Of a stretch of DNA of 64,000 bases, positions 20,214 to 29,123 are shown piece by piece. The position numbers and the translations under genes were made by a program. Source of the stretch: Immundisolibacter sp049322795 (GTDB lineage: Bacteria > Pseudomonadota > Gammaproteobacteria > Immundisolibacterales > Immundisolibacteraceae). The notes under the pieces were generated by a model, which saw nothing but the letters and a program-made list of their open reading frames with translations, was not told the DNA's origin and searched no databases. Positions within the stretch are counted from its first letter, which is position 1; the number at the start of each line of letters is the position of its first letter. The stretch lies in NCBI GenBank assembly GCA_049322795.1, contig JBMOQH010000025.1, positions 163,606 to 227,605 on the forward strand, written 5' to 3'.

Positions 20214-21380
20214 TCAGTCGGCCTGGCGCCGCAGGAAGGCCGGGATTTCCAGGTACTCCATGTCGCTGTCGCGAAACGGCTGCACCCCATCACGCCGGCG
20301 GTCGGTGTTGCGCATGACCGTCGGCTGCTCGAAACGCTTGTAGGGGTCGGTGCCGGTGCGCACCACCTCGAGCGGGCGCTCGGCGGGACGTTCGACCGGA
20401 CGATCCTGCGAGGTGCGGGTCGGTTTGCGGTCAAGACCCGTGGCGACCACGGTGACGCGCATCTCGTCGCTGAGATCGGGGTCGATGACGGTGCCGATGA
20501 CCACGCAGGCGTCCGGCGAAGCCAGCTCCCGCACCACGTTGCCGACTTCCTCGAACTCGCCGATCGACATGTCGAGACCGGCCGTGATGTTGACCAGGAT
20601 GCCGCGCGCTCCGGACAGGTTGATGTCCTCCAGCAGCGGGCTGCTGATCGCCGCCTCGGCGGCGAGCCGCGCCCGGCCGTCGCCACTGGCGGCGGACGAG
20701 CCCATCATCGCCATGCCCATTTCCGACATCACGGTGCGCACGTCGGCAAAGTCGACGTTGATCAGGCCGGGACGGGTGATCAGCTCGGCGATGCCCTGTA
20801 CCGCGCCCTGCAGCACCTGATTGGCGGCCTTGAAGGCCTCGGTCAGGCGGAAGTTGCGGTCGAGTTCGGTGATCAGCTTGTCGTTCGGGATGATGATCAG
20901 CGAATCGACGTGCTTGCCGAGCGCGGCGATGCCCTCGTTGGCGATGTCCAGACGCTTGCGGCCCTCGAAGCCGAACGGCTTGGTGACCACGGCGACCGTG
21001 AGGATGCCGAGCTCGCGCGCGATCTGCGCGATGATCGGCGCCGCCCCGGTGCCGGTGCCGCCGCCCATGCCGGCGGTGATGAACACCATGTCGGCGCCTT
21101 CCAGCACGTCGGCGATGCGGTCCTTGTCCTCCATCGCCGCCTGCGCGCCGATGGAGGGGTTGGCGCCGGCGCCAAGGCCCTTGGTCAGACCGCCGCCGAT
21201 CTGCAGCACCGTCTGCGCCGCGGTGCGCCCGAGCACCTGCGCGTCGGTATTGGCGACGATGAATTCCACGCCATCGATCTGCTGCAGCAGCATGTGCTCG
21301 ATGGCATTGCCACCGCCACCGCCGACGCCGATGACCTTGATGACCGCACTTTGCTCGCTTGGTTCCATGAGTTCGAACAT
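20214..21380 (-). CDS. ftsZ: cell division GTPase FtsZ
   Basis: FtsZ polymerises into the cytokinetic ring. From ATG 21380 the protein has 388 residues. The start MFELMEPSEQSAVIKVIGVGGGGGNA is the family N-terminus, the tubulin signature GGGTGTG is at about 106-112, and the T7 loop is in LINVDFADVRTVMSE. A proline/arginine-rich linker precedes the C-terminal peptide DMEYLEIPAFLRRQAD, which docks FtsA and ZipA. Unlike every upstream junction, this start leaves a 116-base gap after ftsA and has only a weak ribosome binding site. An in-frame ATG at 21500 overlaps the ftsA stop and would add 40 residues (see separate entry). Confidence 0.96.
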   Translation of the reverse strand: MFELMEPSEQSAVIKVIGVGGGGGNAIEHMLLQQIDGVEFIVANTDAQVLGRTAAQTVLQIGGGLTKGLGAGANPSIGAQAAMEDKDRIADVLEGADMVFITAGMGGGTGTGAAPIIAQIARELGILTVAVVTKPFGFEGRKRLDIANEGIAALGKHVDSLIIIPNDKLITELDRNFRLTEAFKAANQVLQGAVQGIAELITRPGLINVDFADVRTVMSEMGMAMMGSSAASGDGRARLAAEAAISSPLLEDINLSGARGILVNITAGLDMSIGEFEEVGNVVRELASPDACVVIGTVIDPDLSDEMRVTVVATGLDRKPTRTSQDRPVERPAERPLEVVRTGTDPYKRFEQPTVMRNTDRRRDGVQPFRDSDMEYLEIPAFLRRQAD

Positions 21381-21500
21381 GCCTGTAGTGCCCCCGCTGT
21401 TCGCTAGCTTACCGCGAGAACCGCCCGGTCCCCGGCCCAAAATCGTGTCCCGCATTTCACCCCTGCCGCTGCTCTTGCCGCGATCGCCCAGAATCGTCAT
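21381..21500 (-). other. in-frame open stretch between ftsA and ftsZ: possible FtsZ N-terminal extension
   Basis: This 120-base stretch is open and in frame with ftsZ. It begins with an ATG that overlaps the ftsA TGA as ATGA, preceded by CAGGGGGGCGT, a better Shine-Dalgarno match than that before ATG 21380. It would encode 40 Gly/Arg/Ser-rich basic residues with an internal repeat, TILGDRG and TILGRGP. The DNA carries a 13-base direct repeat (ACGATT-Y-TGGGC core) 51 bases apart. Against coding, third-position GC is about 69%, lower than the flanking genes appear. It may instead hold a promoter or operator for ftsZ. Confidence 0.4.
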
Positions 21501-22732
21501 ACGCCCCCCTGAAACCAGGTTTTGACCTTCGCCCAAATGCCGTTGAAACTGCCCAACGCGCGCCGGGTCGGCTCCTGCACGGCGCGCTGTTCGAGCGCGT
21601 ACAGCAGCAGACCCACGCCCGTGGCGTGAATTGGATTGCGCACCACATCCACCAGGCCGCTGACGCGGTGCGGCAGACCGAGCCGTACCGGCGTGTGGAA
21701 GATTTCCTCCGCCAGGTCGACCACGCCTTCCATCTTTGAACTGCCGCCGGTCAGCACCACCCCGGCGGCGATCAGATCCTGAAAGCCGCTGCGCCGCAGC
21801 TCGGCCTGCACCAGGCGCAGCAGCTCCTCGTAGCGCGGCTCGACCACCTCGGCCAGCGTCTGGCGCGACAGACGGCGCGGCGCGCGCTCGCCGACGCTCG
21901 GCACCTCGATGCTGTCGTCGGCACCGGCCAGCTGGCGCAGCGCGCAGGCGTACTTGACCTTGATCTCCTCGGCGAACTGGGTCGGCGTGCGCAGCGCCAC
22001 GGCGATGTCGTTGGTGACCTGATCGCCGGCGATCGGGATCACCGCCGTGTGCGCGATGGAGCCGCCGATGAACACGGCGATGTCGGTAGTGCCGCCGCCG
22101 ATGTCGACCAGGCACACGCCGAGTTCCTTCTCGTCGTCGGTGAGCACCGAGTGACTCGATGCCACCTGCTCGAGCACCAGTTCGTCGACCTCGAGCCCGC
22201 AGCGGCGCACGCACTTGACGATGTTCTGCATGGCGCTGACGGCGGCGGTGACGATGTGCACGCGGGCTTCCAGCCGCACGCCGGACATGCCGACCGGCTG
22301 GCGGATGCCTTCCTGCTCGTCGATGACGTACTCCTGCGGCAACACGTGCACGATGCGCTGGTCCATCGGGATGGCCACCGCCTTGGCGGCGTCGAGCACG
22401 CGGTCCACATCGGCCTGCGTCACCTCCCGATCGCGGATGGCGACGATGCCGTTCGAGTTGATGCTGCGGATGTGGCTGCCCGCGATGCCGGCGTACACCG
22501 AATGGATCTGGCAGCCGGCCATCAGCTCCGCTTCCTCGACCGCCCGCTGCATGGAGGCGACCGTCGACTCGATGTTGACGACCACGCCTTTCTTGAGGCC
22601 GCGCGACGGGTGACTGCCGAGCCCGATGATCTCGACCTCGCCCTCGGGCGTCACCTCGCCGACCAGGGTGACGATCTTCGAGGTGCCGATATCCATGCCG
22701 GCGATCAGCCGCTTGTCCTGTTTCTTGCTCAT
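21497..22732 (-). CDS. ftsA: cell division protein FtsA
   Basis: FtsA is the actin-like protein that tethers FtsZ to the membrane. The 411-residue protein begins MSKKQDKRLIAGMDIGTSKIVTLVGE (phosphate 1 motif). The SHUT/1C insert follows at about 80-160, with SINSNGIVAIRDREVTQADVDRVL. CLVDIGGGTTDIAVF is phosphate 2, and VVLTGGSSKMEGVVDLAEEIF is the adenosine motif. The amphipathic membrane-targeting helix is at the C-terminus (SFNGIWAKVKTWFQGGV). Its ATG overlaps the ftsQ stop as ATGA. Confidence 0.97.
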   Translation of the reverse strand: MSKKQDKRLIAGMDIGTSKIVTLVGEVTPEGEVEIIGLGSHPSRGLKKGVVVNIESTVASMQRAVEEAELMAGCQIHSVYAGIAGSHIRSINSNGIVAIRDREVTQADVDRVLDAAKAVAIPMDQRIVHVLPQEYVIDEQEGIRQPVGMSGVRLEARVHIVTAAVSAMQNIVKCVRRCGLEVDELVLEQVASSHSVLTDDEKELGVCLVDIGGGTTDIAVFIGGSIAHTAVIPIAGDQVTNDIAVALRTPTQFAEEIKVKYACALRQLAGADDSIEVPSVGERAPRRLSRQTLAEVVEPRYEELLRLVQAELRRSGFQDLIAAGVVLTGGSSKMEGVVDLAEEIFHTPVRLGLPHRVSGLVDVVRNPIHATGVGLLLYALEQRAVQEPTRRALGSFNGIWAKVKTWFQGGV

Positions 22733-23610
22733 AGGTCCATGACCTTGCGGTCGGGTTCGGAGGCCGGCTTGAAGCGCACTGCGAAACCATCCGAGTAACG
22801 CAGATCGACGCTCTCGATGGGTGGCGCCACGCCGGCGAGGCGAGTCCTGTAGACGGCCGCGAAGCGCTTCAGGCGCGCAGCCACGTTCTTGCGCCCGGCG
22901 ATGATGGTGAGGCCGTTGGCAAGGCCGATCTGCCACGCGCCGCGCGCTTCCTGGCGTACCGCGCGCACCGGCGGCAGGCCGTCCAGCAGGCGGCTGAAAC
23001 GCTCGAAGTCGGCAAACACCCGCTGGGGCTTGGCACCTGCCGGGCCGGCCAGTTGCGGCAGATCGTCAGGCAGTGGACCGGTGGCGGCGAATACCTCGCC
23101 GCTGTCGCTGAGCAGGCCGTCCTTGCCCCAGCGCGCGATGGCTCGATGGCCGACGATTTCCACCACCAGCTTGTCCGGCCACACCCGGCGTACCAGCGCA
23201 CGCTTGACCCACGGCTCGTCGCGCGCGGCGCGCGCCACCGCCGCCACGTCCACGCTGAAGAAGCCGCCGACGGCGGCCGGCAGCAGACGTTGCTCGAGCG
23301 CATGGCGGTCGATACGGTCGAGGTCGCCGGTGATCTCCACCGTGGTCAGCGGGAAGCGCGCCGGGTCGGTCAGCCAGGCGATGGCGCGCGCGCCGCCCAG
23401 CAGCGCAAGCAGCAGCAGCGCCGCGAGCGTGCCCCACAGCAGCCATCGGGCGACCTGCCGGGCGACGACAAGCCACTGCGTGGCCCGCTCGCGCAGCGTC
23501 GGCGGACGAAGGCGCGCGCCGCGCCGCGGCGGCCGGGTCCCATGGCGCGGCAGCGAAGCGGCGCCGATGGTCTGGTACAGCGGCCGTGGCTGGGCGGGTG
23601 CCCTAAACAT
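22729..23610 (-). CDS. ftsQ: cell division protein FtsQ
   Basis: FtsQ is the bitopic scaffold that joins early and late divisome proteins. The 293-residue protein has an arginine-rich cytoplasmic tail of about 55 residues and one membrane helix (about 56-76, WLLWGTLAALLLLALLGGARA). The POTRA domain begins near 86 (FPLTTVEITGDLDRIDRHALEQRLLP), and a beta domain with WPDKLVVEIVGHRAIARWGKDGLLSDSGEVF follows. The ATG at 23610 overlaps the ddl end by eight bases. Confidence 0.94.
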   Translation of the reverse strand: MFRAPAQPRPLYQTIGAASLPRHGTRPPRRGARLRPPTLRERATQWLVVARQVARWLLWGTLAALLLLALLGGARAIAWLTDPARFPLTTVEITGDLDRIDRHALEQRLLPAAVGGFFSVDVAAVARAARDEPWVKRALVRRVWPDKLVVEIVGHRAIARWGKDGLLSDSGEVFAATGPLPDDLPQLAGPAGAKPQRVFADFERFSRLLDGLPPVRAVRQEARGAWQIGLANGLTIIAGRKNVAARLKRFAAVYRTRLAGVAPPIESVDLRYSDGFAVRFKPASEPDRKVMDL

Positions 23611-24574
23611 CGGCGCGCTCCCCGGCGGTGAGCAGCCGCGCCACGGCCTGCGGCTGGTGCAGGCTGGTGTCGAGAATGGCCAGCATCAGCTGCTCGAACG
23701 ACAGACCCACCGCCCGCGCCGCCATCGGCACCAGCGAGTGGTCGGTGAGGCCGGGCACGGTGTTGGCTTCCATGAGATAGGGCGCGCCCGTGGCGTCCAG
23801 CAGCAGATCGACGCGCCCCCAGCCGGCGCAGTCGAGCGCTTGGAAGGCGTCGAGCGCCAGCTGCTGCAGGGCGCGCTCCTGCGCCGCCGGCAGGCCGCAG
23901 GGGCACAGGTAGCGCGTGTCGTCGCGCAGGTACTTGGCCTCGTAGTCGTAAAACGCGCGCGGCGTTTCGAGCTTGATAACGGGCAGCACCCGCGCGCCGA
24001 CGATGCCGACCGTGTACTCGCCGCCACCGATGAAGCGCTCGATCAGCACCTGCGGGTCGTGGGCGGCGGCCGTGGCCACCGCCGCCGGCAGGTCCTCGGC
24101 GCGCTCCACCTTGCTCATGCCGATGCTCGAGCCCTCGCGCGCCGGCTTCACCATCAGCGGCAGGCCGAGCTGCGCCACCACGGCGCCCCAGTCGCTGTCC
24201 GGCGTCGCCAGCACATAGGGCGCCGTCGGCAGGCCGCGCGCCTGCCATACCTGCTTGGCGCGCAGCTTGTCCATGGCGAGCGCCGATCCCAGCACGCCGC
24301 TGCCGGTGTACGGCAGGTCGAGCCAGTCGAGCGCGCCCTGCAGCGTGCCGTCCTCGCCGCCGCGGCCGTGCAGCGCGATGAAGGCGCGATCGAATCCACC
24401 CGCCGCGAGTTGCGTCAGCAGGTCCGGCGCCGCCGCGTCGATGCCGACCGCATTGACGCCGGCGGCCGCCAGCGCCGCCAGCGCCGCGGCGCCGCTCTTG
24501 AGCGACACCTCGCGCTCGGCCGAACGGCCGCCGTACAGCACCGCCACCCGTCCGTAATCCTGCGTCGCTCGCAT
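23603..24574 (-). CDS. ddl: D-alanine--D-alanine ligase
   Basis: Ddl joins two D-alanines for the peptidoglycan stem. The 323-residue protein has the N-terminal VAVLYGGRSAEREVSLKSG, the HGRGGEDGTLQGALDWLDLPYTGSG block and ATP-grasp residues in LPLMVKPAREGSSIGMSKV. The metal site is in DLLLDATGAPYLMEANTVPGLTDHSLVP. The position between murB and ftsQ corresponds to ddlB. The ATG at 24574 forms a TGATG overlap with the murB stop. Longer in-frame starts merely read through murB. Confidence 0.96.
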   Translation of the reverse strand: MRATQDYGRVAVLYGGRSAEREVSLKSGAAALAALAAAGVNAVGIDAAAPDLLTQLAAGGFDRAFIALHGRGGEDGTLQGALDWLDLPYTGSGVLGSALAMDKLRAKQVWQARGLPTAPYVLATPDSDWGAVVAQLGLPLMVKPAREGSSIGMSKVERAEDLPAAVATAAAHDPQVLIERFIGGGEYTVGIVGARVLPVIKLETPRAFYDYEAKYLRDDTRYLCPCGLPAAQERALQQLALDAFQALDCAGWGRVDLLLDATGAPYLMEANTVPGLTDHSLVPMAARAVGLSFEQLMLAILDTSLHQPQAVARLLTAGERADV

Positions 24575-25467
24575 CAGCCGGCCTCCCCGACGCGGCGCAC
24601 TTCGGGTTCCAGCCGTACGCCGAAGGCGTCCTCGACGCGCTGCCGGAGCGTGTCGATCAGGGTCTCGATGTCCGCCGCCCGCGCGCCGCCCAGGTTGACG
24701 ATGAAGTTGGCGTGCACGGTCGACACCTGCGCCTTGCCCACGGTCAGGCCCTTCAGCCCCGCCGCCTCGATCAGCCGCGCGGCGTGATCGCCGGGCGGAT
24801 TGCGGAACACCGAGCCGGCGTTCGCCTGGCGCAGCGGTTGCGTGGCGGCGCGCCGGCGCAGCAGCGCGTGGACGGCGGCCTGCACCTGTTCGGCGGTGGA
24901 CGGCTCGAAATCGAATTCGGCGCCGAGGAACCATTCGCCGGCCGGTCCCTCGACGCTGCGGTAGGCGACGCGGTAGTCGGCCGGCGTACGCGCATGCACG
25001 GCGCCGTCGCGGTCGATGGTGGTGACGGCCCGCACGCGCTGCCAGGTCTCGCCCCCGTGGGCGCCGGCGTTCATGGCGAGCGCCCCGCCGATGGTGCCGG
25101 GAATGCCAGCCAGAAACTCGCCGCCGGCGAGCCCGGCACGCCCCAGGTGCTGGGCGAGCTTGGCGCACGGCACGGCGGCGCCGGCGCGAAGGCGGACGTC
25201 GTCCAGCGTTTCGATGTTCGCGAAACCCTTGCCGAGGCACACCACGGCGCCCCGAAAGCCGCCGTCGCGCACCAGAAGATTGCTGCCGAGGCCCACCCAC
25301 AGCAGCGGCGTTGTGGCCGGCAACCCCGCCAGAAACGCCTGCAGCTCGGGCAGGTCCTGCGGCTCGACGTAGATGTCCGTCGGGCCGCCCACGCGCCAGC
25401 TGGTGTGGCGGGACATCGGCTCGTGGTGGCGCAGATGCGAACGCACGAGTTCGGCGGCGGCGTTCAT
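24574..25467 (-). CDS. murB: UDP-N-acetylenolpyruvoylglucosamine reductase
   Basis: MurB reduces the enolpyruvyl group with NADPH and FAD to give UDP-MurNAc. The 297-residue protein starts MNAAAELVRSHLRHHEPMSRHTSWRVGGP. It shows the FAD motif LLWVGLGSNLLVRDGGFRG, GIPGTIGGALAMNAGAHGGE and the late NAGSVFRNPPGDHAARLIEAAGLKG containing the catalytic serine region. Its length fits the shorter type IIa-like enzymes rather than the E. coli type I. Finding murB between murC and ddl is common outside enterobacteria. The ATG overlaps the murC stop as ATGA. Confidence 0.96.
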   Translation of the reverse strand: MNAAAELVRSHLRHHEPMSRHTSWRVGGPTDIYVEPQDLPELQAFLAGLPATTPLLWVGLGSNLLVRDGGFRGAVVCLGKGFANIETLDDVRLRAGAAVPCAKLAQHLGRAGLAGGEFLAGIPGTIGGALAMNAGAHGGETWQRVRAVTTIDRDGAVHARTPADYRVAYRSVEGPAGEWFLGAEFDFEPSTAEQVQAAVHALLRRRAATQPLRQANAGSVFRNPPGDHAARLIEAAGLKGLTVGKAQVSTVHANFIVNLGGARAADIETLIDTLRQRVEDAFGVRLEPEVRRVGEAG

Positions 25468-26861
25468 GGCGCCTCCCGCAGCTGCGCGGCGAGCGCGGCC
25501 GCCGCCTGGCCGATGCTGCCGGCGCCGAGCGTGACGATCACGTCGCCGTCCTGCACCAGCGCGCCGAGACTCGCCGGCAGCTCGGCGAGATGCTCCACGA
25601 ACACCGGCTCGATGCGCCCGCGGCTGCGGATGGCGCGCGCAAGGGCGCGGCCGTCGGCGCCGGCGATCGGTGCCTCGCCGGCGGCGTACACCTCGCACAG
25701 CAGCAGGGCGTCGGTGCCGGCCGACAGCACGGCGGCGAAGTCATCGAGCAGATCGCGGGTGCGCGTGTAGCGGTGCGGCTGGAACACGGTCAGCAGGCGG
25801 CGGCCGGGAAAGGCGCCGCGCACGGCATCCAGCGTGACTTTCAGTTCCTGCGGATGGTGGCCGTAGTCGTCGATCAGGGTTACCGACTTGCCCGCCAGTC
25901 GGCCGTCGGCGAGGCGCTGCTGGCGCCGGCCGATGCCCTCGAAGCTGCCGAGCGCCACGGCGATGGCGGCATCGTCCACCCCCGCCTCGCGGGCGATGGC
26001 GATGGCGGCGAGCGCGTTCTGCACGTTGTGCCGGCCGGGCAGGTTCAGCGTCACCGTCAGCGGCGCGCGGCCCCTGGCATGGGCGACGAACTGCATGCGA
26101 AGGCCGTCCTGGCGCAGGTCGGCGGCATGCAGGTCGGCGGCCGGGTCGAGGCCGTAGCTGAGCACCGGCCGGCCGATGCGCTCGCGCAGCGCCATCAGAC
26201 CGGCGTCGTCGTGGCACAGCACGGCGAGACCATAGAACGGCAGGCGCTGCAGGAACTCGACGAAGGCCGCGCGCAGGCGCGCCGGGTCACCGCCGTAGGT
26301 GTCCATGTGGTCGAGGTCGACGTTGGTGACCACGGCCAGGATCGGGTTCAGGTGCAGGAAGGACGCGTCCGACTCGTCGGCCTCCAGCACCAGATAGCGC
26401 CCGGCGCCCAGGCGCGCGCCCGACCCCAGCGCGTTGACCCGCCCACCGATGATGAAGGTCGGATCGAGCCCGCCGTGGGCCAGCACGTGCGCCACCAGGC
26501 TGGTGGTGGTGGTCTTGCCGTGCGTGCCGGCGATGGCGATGCCGTCCTTCAGGCGCATCAGCTCGGCCAGCATGGCCGCGCGTGGCACCACCGGCACGCC
26601 ACGCGCGCGCGCCGCGGCGAGCTCGACGTTGTCCGGCGGCACGGCGGTCGAGGCCACCACCACGTCGGCGCCGTCGATGTGGGCGGCCGCATGGCCGTGG
26701 TGGACCTGCGCGCCCAGCGCCGCCAGGCGCGCGGCGGCGGCGCCCGTGCCCAGATCCGAGCCGGACACGCGGTAGCCCTGGTTCAGCAGCACCTCGGCGA
26801 TGCCGCTCATGCCGGAGCCGCCGATGCCGACCAGGTGAATGTGCCGCACCCGGTCACGCAT
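25464..26861 (-). CDS. murC: UDP-N-acetylmuramate--L-alanine ligase
   Basis: MurC adds L-alanine to UDP-MurNAc. The 465-residue protein opens with HIHLVGIGGSGMSGIAEVLLNQGYRVSGSD, the UDP-binding Rossmann motif. The ATP P-loop is AGTHGKTTTT (111-120). LEADESDASFLHLNPILAVVTNVDLDHMDTYGG holds the central Mur ligase motifs, and LPGRHNVQNALAAIA and DDYGHHPQE complete the family set. The start is ATG 26861, which overlaps murG by eight bases. Confidence 0.97.
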   Translation of the reverse strand: MRDRVRHIHLVGIGGSGMSGIAEVLLNQGYRVSGSDLGTGAAAARLAALGAQVHHGHAAAHIDGADVVVASTAVPPDNVELAAARARGVPVVPRAAMLAELMRLKDGIAIAGTHGKTTTTSLVAHVLAHGGLDPTFIIGGRVNALGSGARLGAGRYLVLEADESDASFLHLNPILAVVTNVDLDHMDTYGGDPARLRAAFVEFLQRLPFYGLAVLCHDDAGLMALRERIGRPVLSYGLDPAADLHAADLRQDGLRMQFVAHARGRAPLTVTLNLPGRHNVQNALAAIAIAREAGVDDAAIAVALGSFEGIGRRQQRLADGRLAGKSVTLIDDYGHHPQELKVTLDAVRGAFPGRRLLTVFQPHRYTRTRDLLDDFAAVLSAGTDALLLCEVYAAGEAPIAGADGRALARAIRSRGRIEPVFVEHLAELPASLGALVQDGDVIVTLGAGSIGQAAAALAAQLREAP

Positions 26862-27924
26862 GGGCCGCCTCCAGGCAGGCGGCGACCACACGGGCGGCAG
26901 CATCGGGTCGGGCGAGGTCGCGCGCCGCCTCGGCCATCGCCAGACGCTGCGAGGCATCGGCCAGCAGCGGGCGCAGCGCATCGGCGAGCCGCTGCGGCGT
27001 GAGGTCGTCCTGCGGCAGCAGCAAGGCGGCACCGGCACGCGCCATCTGCTGCGCGTTGGCCGTCTGGTGGTCATCCGCGGCGTGGGGGTAGGGCACCAGC
27101 ACGGCGCCCAGGCCCACCGCGCACAGTTCGGCGACGGTGAGCGCGCCAGCGCGGCAGATGGCCAGATCGGCGCTCAGGTACGCCGCTGCCATGTCGTCGA
27201 TGAAGCCATCCACGGCAGCATCGATGCCGCGCGCGCGGTAGTCCGCAGCAACTGCGTCCGCATGCGCGCGCCCGGCCTGGTGGCGTACCCGCGGCAGCGC
27301 GGCGCCGCCCTGGCGCAACAGATCGAGCGCCGCCGGCACGGCGTTGTTGATGGCCTGCGCGCCCTGGCTGCCGCCCAGCACCAGCAGCCGCGGCGCCGTT
27401 TCGAGGCGCTCGCGTGGGGCGGGCAGGGCGAGCAGTTCGGCGCGTACGGGGTTGCCGGTGAACTCGGCTTCGCGACCCGCCAGACGGGTACCGGCAAAGC
27501 CGCTCAGCACCCGCCGGGCGAGCCGCGCCAGCAGGCGGTTGGTCAGTCCCGGGCGGGCGTTCTGCTCGTGGATGACCAGCGGCCGGCGCAGCAGAAAGGC
27601 CGCGAGTCCGCCGGGACCCGCCGCATAGCCGCCAAGACCCAGCACCACGTCCGGACGCAGGCGGCGCAGCAGCCCCAGCGCCTGGCCGAGCGCGCGCAGC
27701 AGCCCGAGCGGCGCCGACAGGTAACGCGCCGCGCCCTTGCCACGCAGGCCGGCCACCGGCAGCGTGAACAGCTCGATGCCGGCCGCCGGCACGGCACGCG
27801 CCTCGAGACCCTTTTCGGTGCCCAGCCAGCGCACGGCGTGGCCTTGGGCACGCAACTGGTGGGCGACCGCGAGCGCCGGCATCACGTGCCCGCCGGTGCC
27901 ACCGGCCATGATCAGCACGTTCAT
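26854..27924 (-). CDS. murG: UDP-GlcNAc:lipid I N-acetylglucosaminyltransferase
   Basis: MurG is a peripheral glycosyltransferase that turns lipid I into lipid II on the inner face of the membrane. The 356-residue protein has the three glycine loops: MAGGTGGHVMPALAVA near the start, LGLGGYAAGPGGLAA, and LVLGGSQGAQAIN. The acceptor and UDP-GlcNAc region follows as CRAGALTVAELCAVGLGAVLVPYPHAADDHQTANA. The ATG at 27924 overlaps the ftsW stop as ATGA. Confidence 0.97.
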   Translation of the reverse strand: MNVLIMAGGTGGHVMPALAVAHQLRAQGHAVRWLGTEKGLEARAVPAAGIELFTLPVAGLRGKGAARYLSAPLGLLRALGQALGLLRRLRPDVVLGLGGYAAGPGGLAAFLLRRPLVIHEQNARPGLTNRLLARLARRVLSGFAGTRLAGREAEFTGNPVRAELLALPAPRERLETAPRLLVLGGSQGAQAINNAVPAALDLLRQGGAALPRVRHQAGRAHADAVAADYRARGIDAAVDGFIDDMAAAYLSADLAICRAGALTVAELCAVGLGAVLVPYPHAADDHQTANAQQMARAGAALLLPQDDLTPQRLADALRPLLADASQRLAMAEAARDLARPDAAARVVAACLEAAHA

Positions 27925-29123
27925 GCGCGCCCCCGTGAGCCACTCATGGCGGGTGCGCCGAGTGGCGCCGCGCCGCGGCGCATGCGCTGCTCGTGATCGA
28001 TGCGCGCCAGCAGCGCCATCTGCAGGCAGCTGACGACGAGGCTGGTGCCGCCATAACTCATCAGCGGCAGCGTCAGGCCCTTGGTCGGCAGCACGCCCAT
28101 GTTCACGCCAAGGTTCACGAAGGCCTGAAAGCCCACCGTGAGCGCGATGCCATAGCCCAGCAGGGCGGCGAAGCCGTCGCCGTTCAAGGCCGCGCGCCGG
28201 GCAATGGCGAAGGCACGCACCACCAGAAAGCCAAACAGGCCGATCACCGCCAGCACGGCGAACAGGCCGAGCTCCTCCGCCAGCACGGCGAGCAGGAAGT
28301 CGGTGTGCGCCTCCGGCAGGTAGAACAGTTTCTGCACGCTGTTGCCAAGTCCGACGCCGAACCAGCTGCCGCGGCCGAACGCAATCAGGGACTGGCTGAG
28401 CTGAAAGCCGGCGCCGAAGGGGTCGTCGAAGGGGCGCATGAAATTGGTCAGCCGCGCCATGCGGTAGGGCGAGGCCATGGCCAGCGCCGCCAGCGCCGCG
28501 AGCCCGGTGCCGCCGAGCGCGAGGAAGTACAGCCAGCGCACGCCATATAGAAAGAGCAGGCCGGCGGTGGCGGCGGCCAGCACCACGAAGCTGCCAAAGT
28601 CCGGCTCGGCCAGCAGCAGCGCGCCCATGATGCCGAGAGTCACCAGGATGACCAGCATGCGCTCGCGCAGCAGCTCGGGCGTGTTTGCCTCCGACAGGCG
28701 CGCGGCGGCGAACATGAGAAAGGCCAGCTTGGCGAGTTCCGACGGCTGCACGCGAAAGCCGCCCGCGCCGAGCCAGCGCGAGGCGCCATTCACCTCGATG
28801 CCGACGCCGGGCAGCAGCACCAGCGCCAGCAGCGCCGTCGCGGCGAGCACGGAGAAACCGGCGATGCGGTGCCAGAACGCCAGCCGCGTCTGCATCACGA
28901 GATAACCGCTGAACACGCCGAGCGCCAGATACATCGCCTGGCGCTGCAGGTAGTACTCGCTGTCGCCCAGATTGCGCGCGGCCACCGTGATCGACGCCGA
29001 GTAGACGCCGATGAGTCCGATGGCGGCCAACAGGGCGGCCACGCCGAGCAGCGTCGAATCCCACTCGCCTGGGCCGCGCAGACCGGCGGCCGGCGCGCGC
29101 AGGCCGGGGTTGGCGCTAGTCAT
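27921..29123 (-). CDS. ftsW: peptidoglycan glycosyltransferase FtsW
   Basis: FtsW is the SEDS-family polymerase of septal peptidoglycan, working with FtsI. The 400-residue protein has about ten hydrophobic helices. The SEDS signatures are present: SRWLGAGGFRVQPSELAKLA (the catalytic-region arginine/glutamate motifs), EPDFGSFVVL with the key aspartate, the long loop PEAHTDFLLAVLAEELGL, and NMGVLPTKGLTLPLMSYGGTS. The ATG at 29123 overlaps the end of murD by eight bases. Confidence 0.97.
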   Translation of the reverse strand: MTSANPGLRAPAAGLRGPGEWDSTLLGVAALLAAIGLIGVYSASITVAARNLGDSEYYLQRQAMYLALGVFSGYLVMQTRLAFWHRIAGFSVLAATALLALVLLPGVGIEVNGASRWLGAGGFRVQPSELAKLAFLMFAAARLSEANTPELLRERMLVILVTLGIMGALLLAEPDFGSFVVLAAATAGLLFLYGVRWLYFLALGGTGLAALAALAMASPYRMARLTNFMRPFDDPFGAGFQLSQSLIAFGRGSWFGVGLGNSVQKLFYLPEAHTDFLLAVLAEELGLFAVLAVIGLFGFLVVRAFAIARRAALNGDGFAALLGYGIALTVGFQAFVNLGVNMGVLPTKGLTLPLMSYGGTSLVVSCLQMALLARIDHEQRMRRGAAPLGAPAMSGSRGRA

